Below are positions 36,506 to 44,629 of a DNA stretch of 56,140 nucleotides, piece after piece (within the stretch, counting starts at the first letter, position 1; every line of letters starts with the position of its first letter). Source of the DNA: Streptomyces sp. CB01881. GTDB lineage: Bacteria > Actinomycetota > Actinomycetes > Streptomycetales > Streptomycetaceae. The notes beneath the pieces were generated by a model that saw only the letters and a list, made by a program, of their open reading frames with translations, searched no databases and was not told the origin of the DNA. The position numbers and the translations under genes were made by a program. The stretch spans positions 6,464,432 through 6,520,571 of the forward strand of contig NZ_CP026498.1 of assembly GCF_002953255.1 (NCBI RefSeq), written 5' to 3'.

Positions 36506-37408
36506 CTAGGGTCGGGCCGCTCCGCGCAGCAGGTCGATCACGCCGGTGAGGTCCTCGTCGCCGCCGCCCTCGGCGAGCCGGCGCCGCATCAGCCGGAAGT
36601 AGGGGTCGATCAGTTCGGGGCTGACCCCCTGCTCCTCTGCGGTGCGCAGGAACGTCGGCGTGCCCGCGACCTGCATGGCGAGGTTGGAGACGACGTCCCG
36701 GGTGTAGTCGCCGCTCTCCAGTTGCTCGGCGGTCCTCGCCACCGAGCCGGACATCGCCGTAATCCAGGAGGTCAGCAGCGGGGCGAGGCCGGCCGGGGCC
36801 ACGGCCTCCTCGCGGATCAGCGCGAAGGCGTGCGCGACGCCGGCGAACATGCCGTACATCGCGCTCAGCAGCGCCACGTCGTGCAAGGCCGCGAAGCCGT
36901 CGTCCTCGCCGACCCAGGTGGTGCCGGCCGGGACGGCGAGGGTGGCCCGGTGCTCCTCGAAGAGCGCGGGCGAGCCGCTGTAGAAGACGTACGGGCCGGC
37001 CGCCGCGACGCCGATCATCGGCGGGACGGCCATGATCCCGCCGTCCAGGTAGCGGGCACCGCGCGCGCGGGCCCACTCGGCGCGGGCCCGGGCCTGGCCG
37101 GGGGTGCCGGTGACCAGGTTGACCACGTCCTTGCCGGTCAGGTCGACGCCGTCCAGCGCCGCCCCGACGGAGGCGTCGTCCAGCAGGCAGACGACCAGCA
37201 GCCGGTTGGCCGCGACCGCCTCGGCGGCGGTGGCGGCCACGGCCGCGCCCTCGGCGGCGAGCGGTTCGGCCCGGGCGGGGGTCCGGTTCCAGATGGTCAG
37301 CGGGTGCCCGGCGGCGAGCCAGGTCCGGGCGAGCGCGGCGCCCATCGCGCCGAGGCCGAGCAGGGTGAGGGGGGTCTTCGCAGCGGGGTCAACGGTGTTG
37401 CGTGCCAT
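36506..37408 (-). CDS. NAD(P)-binding dehydrogenase (imine reductase / 3-hydroxyisobutyrate type)
   Basis: A 300-residue protein of the beta-hydroxyacid dehydrogenase superfamily, closest in look to imine reductases. The N-terminal G-L-G-A-M-G is at residues 18-23, followed by W-N-R-T (NADPH preference). It has Y-L-D-G-G-I-M-A-V-P-P-M-I and D-V-A-L-L-S-A-M-Y-G in place of the usual catalytic Lys region, as in IREDs where Lys is replaced. The C-terminal all-helical dimer domain is complete. It is divergent from an HxlR regulator, so the gene is probably induced by an electrophile or redox cue. Confidence 0.88.
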   Translation of the reverse strand: MARNTVDPAAKTPLTLLGLGAMGAALARTWLAAGHPLTIWNRTPARAEPLAAEGAAVAATAAEAVAANRLLVVCLLDDASVGAALDGVDLTGKDVVNLVTGTPGQARARAEWARARGARYLDGGIMAVPPMIGVAAAGPYVFYSGSPALFEEHRATLAVPAGTTWVGEDDGFAALHDVALLSAMYGMFAGVAHAFALIREEAVAPAGLAPLLTSWITAMSGSVARTAEQLESGDYTRDVVSNLAMQVAGTPTFLRTAEEQGVSPELIDPYFRLMRRRLAEGGGDEDLTGVIDLLRGAARP

Positions 37409-37444
37409 GCGGATCAGGCTCGTCGCCGGCCCCGGGGCCGATCA

Positions 37445-37470
37445 AGTACGCACTTCGAAGTGGGTGGTTA
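37445..37470. promoter_or_regulatory. HxlR operator candidate
   Basis: The perfect palindrome CACTTCGAAGTG (37451-37462) is flanked by GTAC at 37446-37449 and GGTTAC at 37466-37471. It lies 37 bases before the reductase ATG and 45 before the HxlR ATG, in the divergent control region. Confidence 0.6.
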
Positions 37471-37506
37471 CCCTGAGGTGAGCGAGCAGGCCGGAGAGGT
37501 GGGGGC

Positions 37507-37854
37507 ATGGCGACGGTTCCGAGGCCCGGTGCGTACGTCTGCGGGATCGACGCCGCGATGGACGTGATCGGCGGCAAGTGGAAGGTGCTGATCCTCTGGG
37601 CGCTGGCGGAGCTCCCGAACCGACGGTTCGGCGAACTGCGCCGCCAGGTGCCGGGCATCACCGAGAAGGTGCTCGCCGCCCACCTCCGCGAGCTGGAGGC
37701 GGACGGCATCGTGCACCGCGAGTCGTACGACGAGGTGCCGCCGCGGGTCGAGTACTCGCTGACGGCGGCCGGGGTCCGGCTCAACGAGGCGCTGGCGCCG
37801 CTGGGCGCCTGGGGGCGCGAGCACGTCCTCGGCGGGCAGCCGCACCCGGCGTGA
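37507..37854 (+). CDS. HxlR-type winged-helix regulator
   Basis: A 115-residue HxlR/DUF24 regulator. A Cys near the N-terminus (Y-V-C-G-I-D-A-A-M-D-V-I-G-G-K-W-K) is the typical redox or electrophile-sensing position. The DNA-binding part is R-R-F-G-E-L-R-R-Q-V-P-G-I-T-E-K-V-L-A-A-H-L-R-E-L, and the wing has Y-D-E-V-P-P-R-V-E-Y-S-L-T. It faces the reductase gene across 98 bases containing a palindrome. The ATG at 37507 follows GGAGAGGTGGGGGC. Confidence 0.94.
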   Translation: MATVPRPGAYVCGIDAAMDVIGGKWKVLILWALAELPNRRFGELRRQVPGITEKVLAAHLRELEADGIVHRESYDEVPPRVEYSLTAAGVRLNEALAPLGAWGREHVLGGQPHPA

Positions 37855-37860
37855 GCCGCC

Positions 37861-37940
37861 GTCAGGCGACCGGTGCCGTCGGACGACCCGTGCCGTCAAG
37901 CGAGGGGTGCCGTCGGACGACCGGTGCCGTCAGGCGATGG
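37861..37940 (+). repeat. tandem 17-base repeats (GTCAGGCGACCGGTGCC type)
   Basis: Units at 37861-37877, 37878-37894, 37895-37911 and 37912-37928, plus a partial unit running into the DUF350 stop region. The units differ at one to four positions. They fill the gap between the HxlR gene and convergent DUF350 and may replace a terminator. There are no spacers, so it is not a CRISPR. Confidence 0.8.
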
Positions 37941-38352
37941 ACGCGGCCACGATCGCCGCGACTGCGAGGTTGCAGCTGGCTGAGACCCAGACCGCCGGGT
38001 GCGGCTCGGGGTCGACCAGGATCGCGCCGAGCTTGCCCGGCGTGAGCAGGTCCACCACCCAGAACGCGACGGCCATCAGCACCAGCCCGAGCACACCGAA
38101 GCAGGCGGTGGAGACCAGGCCCTTCCCGAAATCCTCGTAGGTGTAGAGGATCGCGGTGAAGACGATGCCGCCGATGCCGAGCAGCGCCGAGCTGAGCAGC
38201 ACGGCGGCGTTGCGGTTGCGCTCGACCCAGATCTGGTGGCCCAGCTTCCCCGGCGTCAGCACGTCCACCAGGCCGACGCCGAGGAGCAGCAGCACCACGC
38301 CGACGCCACCGAAGGCGGCGGCCGCACCGAGGCCGTGCAGGATGTCGTTCAC
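37930..38352 (-). CDS. DUF350 membrane protein (YjfL-like)
   Basis: A 140-residue protein with four membrane helices made of two similar halves, each containing L-L-G-V-G-L-V-D-V-L-T-P-G-K-L-G or W-V-V-D-L-L-T-P-G-K-L-G. This is the DUF350 family (E. coli YjfL), which is genetically associated with glutathionylspermidine synthase-like ATP-grasp proteins and a small lipoprotein. The divergent neighbour is a scarred version of exactly that partner pair. The GTG at 38352 follows GGGGGACAG. Function unknown. Confidence 0.9.
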   Translation of the reverse strand: MNDILHGLGAAAAFGGVGVVLLLLGVGLVDVLTPGKLGHQIWVERNRNAAVLLSSALLGIGGIVFTAILYTYEDFGKGLVSTACFGVLGLVLMAVAFWVVDLLTPGKLGAILVDPEPHPAVWVSASCNLAVAAIVAASIA

Positions 38353-38507
38353 AGGTCTGTCCCCCGCGGTCCACTCACTGATTCCAGCCCGGTCCGGCTG
38401 GGTCCAACGGTCAAGGATCGGCAAAACATATCCCATCGGGCCGCGGCCCGGCCGGGGAAGCGGGGCCCCTCCCTTATCCTCCGGCCCCACGCGTACCATC
38501 GGGCGCC

Positions 38508-39505
38508 ATGACGTCGCCACCGCCCTCCGCCACAGCCACCGGATCCGGTACCCCGGTGCCGGACGCCCGACGCCGCTCGGGCTTCGTCGCCCTCGGCATG
38601 GTCGGCACCCTGGCGCTGGCCCTGTCCGGCTGCTCCTCCTCCAGCAGCAGCCCGCCGAGCGCTGCGTCGACCCCGCCACGCTGAAAGTGCTGGACAGCCA
38701 CTCCTGCAAGAGCGGCGGCACCACGGCCGACCAGTGGAACTCGCTGCACGAGCGGCTGGTCGCCTCCTGGGCCCGGCAGAAGCACCTGCTGCCGCCCGGC
38801 CCGGTGCACTTCGCGCACTCGCGCGGCGACACCGAGGGCGAGGACTGGATGACCACCCTCTACCTCCAGGAGTGCGCCGAGCAGGCCGGGATCGAGACGG
38901 TCGGCATCGCCATGGAGGACATCGGCTGGGACGGCCTCTCCGGCCGCTTCGTCGACCTCGAACACCGCTTCATCCGGGCCGCGTTCAAGCTCTACCCGTG
39001 GGAGTGGCTGACCGAGGACGAGTTCGGTGAGCAGCTGCTCGACGTCATCGACCACGGCGGCGGCACCGGCTCCACGCTCTGGATCGAGCCGGCCTGGAAG
39101 ATGCTGCTCTCCAACAAGGCGCTGCTGGCGGTGCTCTGGGAGCTCAACCCCGGCCACCCCAACCTGCTCCCCGCCCACCTCGACGGCCCGCGCGAGCTCG
39201 CCGGCCCGGACGGCCCCGGCTACGCGGCCAAGCCGCTGCTCGGCCGCGAGGGCGCCGGCATCCGGATCGTCGGCCCGGACGGCGGGGAGACCCGGCTCGC
39301 CGACTGGGCCGGCGACCCGGACCGCTACGGCCCCGAGGGCCACTGCTACCAGCAGTACCACCCGCTGCCCGACTTCGACGGCAACCGCCCGGTGCTCGGC
39401 GCCTGGGTGGTCGACGGCGAGGCGGCGGGCCTCGGCATCCGCGAGACGGACGACAGCCCGATCACCCACCAGGGCGCCCGCTTCCTGCCCCACGTCATCG
39501 TGTAG
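38508..39505 (+). pseudogene. chimeric remnant: lipoprotein N-terminus joined to C-terminal glutathionylspermidine synthase
   Basis: From ATG 38508 the frame reads a signal peptide with lipobox L-S-G-C and then stops at TGA 38682-38684. One frame over, the sequence continues as R-C-V-D-P-A-T-L-K-V-L-D-S-H-S-C (the usual lipoprotein body), and at about 38726 turns without interruption into the C-terminal 259 residues of a glutathionylspermidine synthase-like ATP-grasp protein (D-Q-W-N-S-L-H, L-Y-P-W-E-W-L, W-I-E-P-A-W-K, L-L-G-R-E-G-A-G-I, stop 39505). By comparison with E. coli YgiC, about 150 N-terminal residues are missing. The simplest reading is a deletion joining two adjacent genes, plus a frameshift in the Ser-rich linker. 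DUF350 next door supports the original trio. Confidence 0.72.
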
Positions 39506-39512
39506 CCGCGGG

Positions 39513-39998
39513 TCAGTCCTCCTCCGTCAGGTGGTCGACGCAGGCCGCGACCGCGAGCAGCAGGCCGGTGTCGGCCCCGTCGGCGATCTCCACGCCGTAG
39601 GTGTCCCGGACCCGGAACCACTTGCGGGAGATCCGGGCGAGCTCGTCGCCGTGGCCGTTCTCGATCCGGTAGTCCTTGTCGATCAGGTCACCGTGGATCT
39701 TCAGCTCGCCGCCGTCGGCCAGCTCCACGTGGTACTTGTCGCGGAACGGCGTGAACAGCTTCTCCCGGACGGTCGCGACCGTGTCCCCGTCGGTGTTCTC
39801 GATCCGCATCGCGTCCCGGACGGTGAACGCCTTCTCCTTCAGCACCGCGACCACCCGGCCACCGGCGTCCTTCAGCTCGAAGGTGTGCCGGAGCCGCAGC
39901 ACCTTGCCGTCCACCAGGAACGCCTTGTGCCCGTGGTCGTCCTCGATCCAGTAGTCGTCACCGATCGCGAACAGCTTCTCCCTGACCAGGTACCGCAT
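39513..39998 (-). CDS. LURP-one-related family protein
   Basis: A 161-residue protein of the LURP-one-related/YxjI family, a beta-barrel tubby-like fold. Repeated strand patterns are clear: Y-L-V-R-E-K-L-F-A-I-G-D-D-Y-W-I-E-D, K-A-F-L-V-D-G-K, F-T-V-R-D-A-M-R-I-E-N, and R-V-R-D-T-Y-G-V-E-I. It is presumably cytoplasmic or membrane-attached. The biochemical role in bacteria is unknown. It converges on the chimeric remnant, with only seven bases between stops, and its upstream region is a tandem-repeat tract. Confidence 0.9.
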   Translation of the reverse strand: MRYLVREKLFAIGDDYWIEDDHGHKAFLVDGKVLRLRHTFELKDAGGRVVAVLKEKAFTVRDAMRIENTDGDTVATVREKLFTPFRDKYHVELADGGELKIHGDLIDKDYRIENGHGDELARISRKWFRVRDTYGVEIADGADTGLLLAVAACVDHLTEED

Positions 39999-40010
39999 AC
40001 CGCCTCCAGT

Positions 40011-40089
40011 TCGTGGGCGTGCGCCGTGGGTGTGCCCCCGGGTGCGACCCGTGGGCGTGACCCGTGGGCGTGACCCGTGGGTGTGACCC
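40011..40089 (+). repeat. tandem 13-base repeats (GTGGGCGTGACCC)
   Basis: Exact or near-exact units at 40051-40063, 40064-40076 and 40077-40089, with degenerate copies upstream to about 40011. It lies 5' of the LURP-one gene. Confidence 0.75.
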
Positions 40090-40180
40090 CCCGCCCGCCA
40101 TTCGACCCGATCGTCCGCCCGGGGTGAAGCACCGCCACACGGGCACCGGGAACGACGGACCCCGCGGGCGGCCGGAAACC

Positions 40181-40252
40181 GGCGGCAGGGAACTGGCGCT
40201 CGCCGACTTCCGCAGCAAGATCACCATCCTGGACTTCTGGGCCTTCTCGTAG
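40181..40252 (+). pseudogene. 5' fragment of a thioredoxin-like gene
   Basis: Twenty-three codons read G-G-R-E-L-A-L-A-D-F-R-S-K-I-T-I-L-D-F-W-A-F-S and then stop (TAG 40250-40252). They resemble residues 22-43 of the NHL/thioredoxin protein encoded at 41443 (G-G-K-D-L-T-L-A-D-L-R-G-R-I-L-V-L-D-F-W-T-F). About 47 of 67 bases match by hand count. The redox Cys motif is cut off. The Fic gene lies between the fragment and the intact gene. No gene occupies the rest of 39999-40363; it holds the tandem repeats, this fragment and the Fic promoter region. Confidence 0.65.
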
Positions 40253-40363
40253 GGGTCTTGCCGCTACATGGTCAACATGCACCGGTCAGACTCTCGGCAA
40301 CCCTCAAAGTTGATAAGTTCAATTAGCCACCGATGGCATGTATCAACTCCGGGGAGAGCGACG

Positions 40364-41395
40364 TTGGCAGGACGAGGCAGGCCCAGCCGCAGTACCGTCT
40401 ACAACCGACTCACCGGCGCGCTGACCGAGCTGAACGAGCGCTTCGGCGGACTCCCCAGTCCCAGAGAAGCCCAGGAGATCTGGGACGACATCTGGCATCA
40501 GGAGACGCACCACTCCACTGCGCTTGAGGGCAACACCCTGGTCCTTCGCGAGGTGCAAGCACTCCTGGATCAAGGTCGAGCCGTCGGAGCCAAGCCGCTC
40601 AGCGAGTACAACGAGGTCCAGGGATACGCTGACGCCGCCCGCTGGGTCTACGGCCAGGCGCTGGAGCCGGACGCTTGGCATGACGGCCGCCTCGTCACCC
40701 TCGGCGAGATCCGGCACATCCACCACGCGGCCATGACGCCGGTCTGGAACGTGGCACCTCACCCGGACGCGGGCGACCGCGAAGGCCCCGGCAACTTCCG
40801 CGAGCACGACATCGCCCCCTTCGCCGAGGGGATGACGCCGCCACGCTGGCCGCTGGTGCCGGCACAGGTCGAGCAGTGGGTTACCGAGGTCTGCGCTCTT
40901 GGCCAGCTGATTGAGAAGAGCACGGATCTCGGCCGCCCCCTTCCCGAGGAACTGGCCCGCATCCACAACCAGTTCGAACGAATCCACCCGTTCCTCGACG
41001 GGAACGGCCGAACCGGTCGACTCGTCATGAACCTGGTCCTCGTCCGCCTCGGGTATCCGCCGATCATCATCCTCAAGCGGCAGCGCGACGCGTACCTGAC
41101 CGCGCTACGCAGGGCGGACACGGGTGACTTCGGCGCCCTCGGCGAGCTGATCGCCCGGGCAATGGAGGACAATCTCAACCGCTTCATTGTCCCCAACGTG
41201 GCCGGCCCCGCGAGGATGGTCCCACTCGCCGCGCTCATCGATGATGAGTTGTCCCTTGCAGCGCTCCGGCAGGCAGCCCAGCGCGGCCGTCTGAACGCCG
41301 TGCAGGGCCCTGACGGAGTCTGGCGCTCGTCCCGGAAATCGGTCGCGGCTTACAAGGCCGCCAAACATCAGCGCAGGCCCCGCTCCACGGCATGA
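40364..41395 (+). CDS. Fic family protein (probable AMP transferase, class II autoinhibited)
   Basis: A 343-residue Fic-domain protein. The catalytic motif H-P-F-L-D-G-N-G-R-T-G-R starts at residue 208, with the His that activates a target hydroxyl and the Asn-Gly-Arg ATP anchor. An N-terminal inhibitory motif S-T-A-L-E-G-N is at residues 51-57, fitting S/T-xxx-E-G/N of class II Fic proteins, so it should be self-inhibited. The C-terminal 60 residues are helical and may bind DNA (E-L-S-L-A-A-L-R-Q-A-A-Q-R-G-R-L). TTG at 40364 behind GGGGAG is the preferred start; the frame is open back to an ATG at 40268. Codon use is less GC-biased than its neighbours and it splits a thioredoxin-like sequence, suggesting transfer. 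Confidence 0.87.
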   Translation: MAGRGRPSRSTVYNRLTGALTELNERFGGLPSPREAQEIWDDIWHQETHHSTALEGNTLVLREVQALLDQGRAVGAKPLSEYNEVQGYADAARWVYGQALEPDAWHDGRLVTLGEIRHIHHAAMTPVWNVAPHPDAGDREGPGNFREHDIAPFAEGMTPPRWPLVPAQVEQWVTEVCALGQLIEKSTDLGRPLPEELARIHNQFERIHPFLDGNGRTGRLVMNLVLVRLGYPPIIILKRQRDAYLTALRRADTGDFGALGELIARAMEDNLNRFIVPNVAGPARMVPLAALIDDELSLAALRQAAQRGRLNAVQGPDGVWRSSRKSVAAYKAAKHQRRPRSTA

Positions 41396-41442
41396 CACCC
41401 TGCACCGGAATGCAGACGGGAAGCGTGGGGTTTGATTGGGGC

Positions 41443-43257
41443 ATGGCTTCTCGTGCACGTGTCCGCGCCCCTGAACTGGTCGGCGCCGGTGGATGGCTCA
41501 ACACCGGCGGCAAGGACCTGACCCTTGCCGACCTCCGAGGTCGCATTTTGGTACTGGATTTCTGGACCTTCTGCTGCATCAACTGCCTGCACGTCCTGGA
41601 CGAGCTGCGGGAGCTGGAGGAGAAGCACCGCGACACCGTGGTGATCGTGGGCGTGCACTCGCCGAAGTTCGTGCACGAGGCCGACCACCAGGCCGTGGTG
41701 GACGCCGTGGCGCGGTACGAGGTGCACCACCCGGTGCTGGACGACCCGGCACTGGCGACGTGGAAGCAGTACGCGGTGCGGGCGTGGCCGACGCTGGTGG
41801 TGATCGACCCCGAGGGGTACGTGGTCGCCCAGCACGCCGGCGAGGGGCACGCGCACGCCATCGCCAGGCTGGTGGAGGAGCTGGAGGCGGAGCACGCCGC
41901 CAAGGGGACGCTGCGCCGCGGCGACGGCCCGTACGTGGCGCCGGAGCCCACCGCGGGCGAGCTGAAGTTCCCCGGCAAGGCGGTCCGGCTGCCCGACGGG
42001 CACTTCCTGGTCGCCGACTCCGGGCACCACTCGCTGGTCGAGCTGGCCGAGGACGGCGAGACGGTCGTCCGCCGGATCGGCGACGGGGTGCGCGGCCTGG
42101 TGGACGGCACCGCCCCCCGGTTCAGCGAACCGCAGGGCCTGGCGCTGCTGCCGGAGGGGTCCCCGTACGACGTCGTGGTCGCCGACACCGTCAACCACGC
42201 GCTGCGCGGCGTCCGGCTGTCGGACGGCGAGGTGACCACCCTGGCCGGCACCGGCAGGCAGTGGTGGCAGGGCTCCGCCACCGAGGGGCCGGCCCTCGAT
42301 GTGGACCTCTCCTCGCCGTGGGACGTGGCCTGGTTCGACGGCAGGGTGTGGATCGCCATGGCCGGCGTCCACCAGCTCTGGGCCTACGACCCTGCGGCCG
42401 GCACCGTCGGCGTGGCGGCCGGGACCACCAACGAGGGCCTGGTCGACGGACCGGCCGCCGAGGCCTGGTTCGCCCAGCCGTCCGGCCTGGCCGTCTCGGC
42501 GGACGGTGAGAGGCTCTGGGTCGCCGATTCGGAGACCTCCGCCCTCCGGTGGGTTTCACGTGGAACGAACGACGTCCACACCGCCGTCGGCACCGGCCTG
42601 TTCGACTTCGGGCACCGCGACGGCGCCGCGGAGCAGGCGCTGCTCCAGCACCCGCTGGGCGTCACCGTGCTGCCCGACGGCTCGGTGGCCGTCAGCGACA
42701 CCTACAACCACGCGCTGCGCCGCTTCGACCCGGCGAGCGGCGAGGTCACCACGCTGGCCACCGACCTGCGCGAACCCTCGGGTGCGGTGCTGGTCGACGG
42801 CGACATCGTGGTGGTCGAGTCGGCCCGGCACCGGCTGACCAGGCTGCGGCTGCCCGAGGAGGCCGTCCGGGTCGAGTCGGTCGCGCACCGCACCCAGCGG
42901 GCCGCCACCGAGGTCGCGCCGGGCGCGTTCCGGCTCGACGTGGTCTTCTCGGCGCCGGCCGGCCAGAAGCTGGACGAGCGCTACGGCCCGTCCACCCGGC
43001 TGCTGGTCAGCTCCACCCCGCCGGAGCTGCTCGTCTCCGGAGCGGGCGCGGACTCCGCGCTCTCCCGCGAGCTGGTGCTCTCCGACGAGGTGACCGAGGG
43101 CGTGCTGCACGTCTCGGCGATGGCCGCGTCCTGCGACGACGACCCGGAGATCGAGTTCCCGGCCTGCCACGTGCACCAGCAGGACTGGGGCGTGCCGGTG
43201 AAGCTGGTCGCCGAGGGCGCGCGCCGGCTGCCGCTGGTGCTGGCCGGGATGGAGTAG
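41443..43257 (+). CDS. NHL-repeat thioredoxin-like protein
   Basis: A 604-residue protein. Residues 1-170 are a thioredoxin-like domain with D-F-W-T-F-C-C-I-N-C-L-H (CxxC-type active centre) and a cis-Pro region W-P-T-L-V-V-I-D-P-E-G. Six or more NHL repeats (L-P-D-G-x-F-L-V-A-D-S-G-H-H-S, V-V-A-D-T-V-N-H-A-L-R, V-A-V-S-D-T-Y-N-H-A-L-R and similar) form a beta-propeller. A C-terminal domain of about 120 residues follows. It is probably a redox or scaffold protein; no secretion signal is seen. The ATG at 41443 (A-S-R-A-R-V-R-A-P-E-L-V-G) is the family start. The first 45 codons are less GC-biased than the rest, which may indicate a replaced 5' end. Confidence 0.9.
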   Translation: MASRARVRAPELVGAGGWLNTGGKDLTLADLRGRILVLDFWTFCCINCLHVLDELRELEEKHRDTVVIVGVHSPKFVHEADHQAVVDAVARYEVHHPVLDDPALATWKQYAVRAWPTLVVIDPEGYVVAQHAGEGHAHAIARLVEELEAEHAAKGTLRRGDGPYVAPEPTAGELKFPGKAVRLPDGHFLVADSGHHSLVELAEDGETVVRRIGDGVRGLVDGTAPRFSEPQGLALLPEGSPYDVVVADTVNHALRGVRLSDGEVTTLAGTGRQWWQGSATEGPALDVDLSSPWDVAWFDGRVWIAMAGVHQLWAYDPAAGTVGVAAGTTNEGLVDGPAAEAWFAQPSGLAVSADGERLWVADSETSALRWVSRGTNDVHTAVGTGLFDFGHRDGAAEQALLQHPLGVTVLPDGSVAVSDTYNHALRRFDPASGEVTTLATDLREPSGAVLVDGDIVVVESARHRLTRLRLPEEAVRVESVAHRTQRAATEVAPGAFRLDVVFSAPAGQKLDERYGPSTRLLVSSTPPELLVSGAGADSALSRELVLSDEVTEGVLHVSAMAASCDDDPEIEFPACHVHQQDWGVPVKLVAEGARRLPLVLAGME

Positions 43258-43267
43258 CCGCCGCACC

Positions 43268-43309
43268 GCACGACGAAGGGCCCGGCGCGTGCCGGGCCCT
43301 TCGTCGTGC
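43268..43309. terminator. terminator between the NHL/thioredoxin gene and aminopeptidase
   Basis: A perfect 19-pair stem (43268-43286 with 43291-43309) with loop GCGT, between converging stop codons. Confidence 0.87.
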
Positions 43310-43315
43310 CGCTGC

Positions 43316-44629
43316 TCAGCCCTCCAGGAAGGCCTTGATCGCGCTCGCCAGCAGGTACGGGTCGTCCGCCCCGCACAGCTCGCGCGCCGAGTGCATGGAG
43401 AGTGCCGCGATGCCGCAGTCCACCGTCTGGATGCCGAGGCGGGCCGCGGTGATCGGGCCGATCGTCGTGCCGCAGGGCATCGCGTTGTTGGAGACGAAGG
43501 TCTGCCACGGCACGCCGGCCTTCTCGCAGGCCGCCGCGAACACCGCCCGGCCGACGCCGTCGGTGGCGTACCGGTTGTTGACGTTGACCTTCAGGATCGG
43601 CCCGCCGTTGGGCATCGGGTGGTGCCCCGGCTCGTGCCGCTCGCTGTAGTTCGGGTGGACGGCGTGGCCCATGTCGGAGGAGAGGCAGACGGTGCCGGCC
43701 AGCGCCCGGGCGCGGTCCTCGGGGCTGCCGCCGCGCGCGTAGACGGAGCGCTCCAGGACGTTGCCGAGCAGCGGGCTCTGCGCGCCGGTGTCCGACTCGC
43801 TGCCGGTCTCCTCGTGGTCGAAGGCGGCCAGCACCGGGATGTACGGCAGCTCGGCGCCGTCCGTCCCGGCCGCGGCGGCCACGGCGGCCAGGGCGGCGGC
43901 GGCGGCGTGCACCGAGAGCAGGTTGTCCAGCCGCGGACCGGCCAGCAGCTCGCGGTCCCGGCCCAGGTAGGAGGCGGGCTGGACGTCGTGCGTCATGAGG
44001 TCCCAGCCGGCCACGTCGGCGGCCTCGACGCCGGCGCGCTGCGCGACGTACGCGATCAGCGAGCCCTCGTCCACCGGGCCGAGGCCCCAGATCGGCGTGA
44101 GGTGGCGCTGCTTGTCGAGCTTCATGCCCTCGTTGACCTGGCGGTCCAGGTGGATCGCCAGCTGCGGCACGCGCAGCAGCGGCTCGTCCAGCTGCACCAG
44201 CCGCGCGCTGCCGTCGCGCAGTGCGAGCCGGCCGGAGAGGCCGAGGTCCCGGTCGAGCCAGGTGTTCAGCGGCACGCCGCCGTAGATCTCCACCGCGACC
44301 TGCCGCCAGCCCGCCGAGCCGGTGTCCGGCACCGGCTTGACCCGCAGGTTCGGCGAGTCGGTGTGGGTGCCGACCACCCGGAACGGCGTCTGGGGGCCGG
44401 CGCCCTCCGGCACGAACCAGGCGATCAGCGCGCCGCCGCGGATCAGGTACCGCCCGCCGGCCGCCGCGTCCCAGGCGTCCGTCTCGGAGACCTGCCGGAA
44501 GCCCGCCTTCTCCAGCCGCTCCGCGGCGCTGGCGACCGCGTGGTACGGCGACGGTGAGGTACCGAGAAACGCGATCAGATCATCGGTGTGCGTCCGGTCG
44601 AAGAAGGCCTGGCGGGCGGCGGTCGACAT
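43316..44629 (-). CDS. M18 family aminopeptidase
   Basis: A 437-residue aspartyl-type aminopeptidase (M18), a two-zinc cytosolic enzyme that forms tetrahedral dodecamers. Metal and catalytic motifs are V-V-G-T-H-T-D-S-P-N-L-R, L-A-G-P-R-L-D-N-L-L-S, A-A-F-D-H-E-E-T-G-S and H-E-P-G-H-H-P. The ATG at 44629 behind CAGGAGCAG gives the standard length; an open frame continues to 44779 without similarity. The annotated symbol apeB is sometimes used for this family; I leave it blank. Confidence 0.95.
   Translation of the reverse strand: MSTAARQAFFDRTHTDDLIAFLGTSPSPYHAVASAAERLEKAGFRQVSETDAWDAAAGGRYLIRGGALIAWFVPEGAGPQTPFRVVGTHTDSPNLRVKPVPDTGSAGWRQVAVEIYGGVPLNTWLDRDLGLSGRLALRDGSARLVQLDEPLLRVPQLAIHLDRQVNEGMKLDKQRHLTPIWGLGPVDEGSLIAYVAQRAGVEAADVAGWDLMTHDVQPASYLGRDRELLAGPRLDNLLSVHAAAAALAAVAAAAGTDGAELPYIPVLAAFDHEETGSESDTGAQSPLLGNVLERSVYARGGSPEDRARALAGTVCLSSDMGHAVHPNYSERHEPGHHPMPNGGPILKVNVNNRYATDGVGRAVFAAACEKAGVPWQTFVSNNAMPCGTTIGPITAARLGIQTVDCGIAALSMHSARELCGADDPYLLASAIKAFLEG

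Noticed and set aside
37861..37940. CRISPR array
   Set aside because: Units are 17 bases and contiguous with no unique spacers; no cas genes. The same applies to 28702-28782 and 40011-40089.
38156..38507. Extending the glutathionylspermidine-synthase frame upstream as one long gene
   Set aside because: This part is antisense to the clear DUF350 gene and has shadow composition; homology starts only near 38726.
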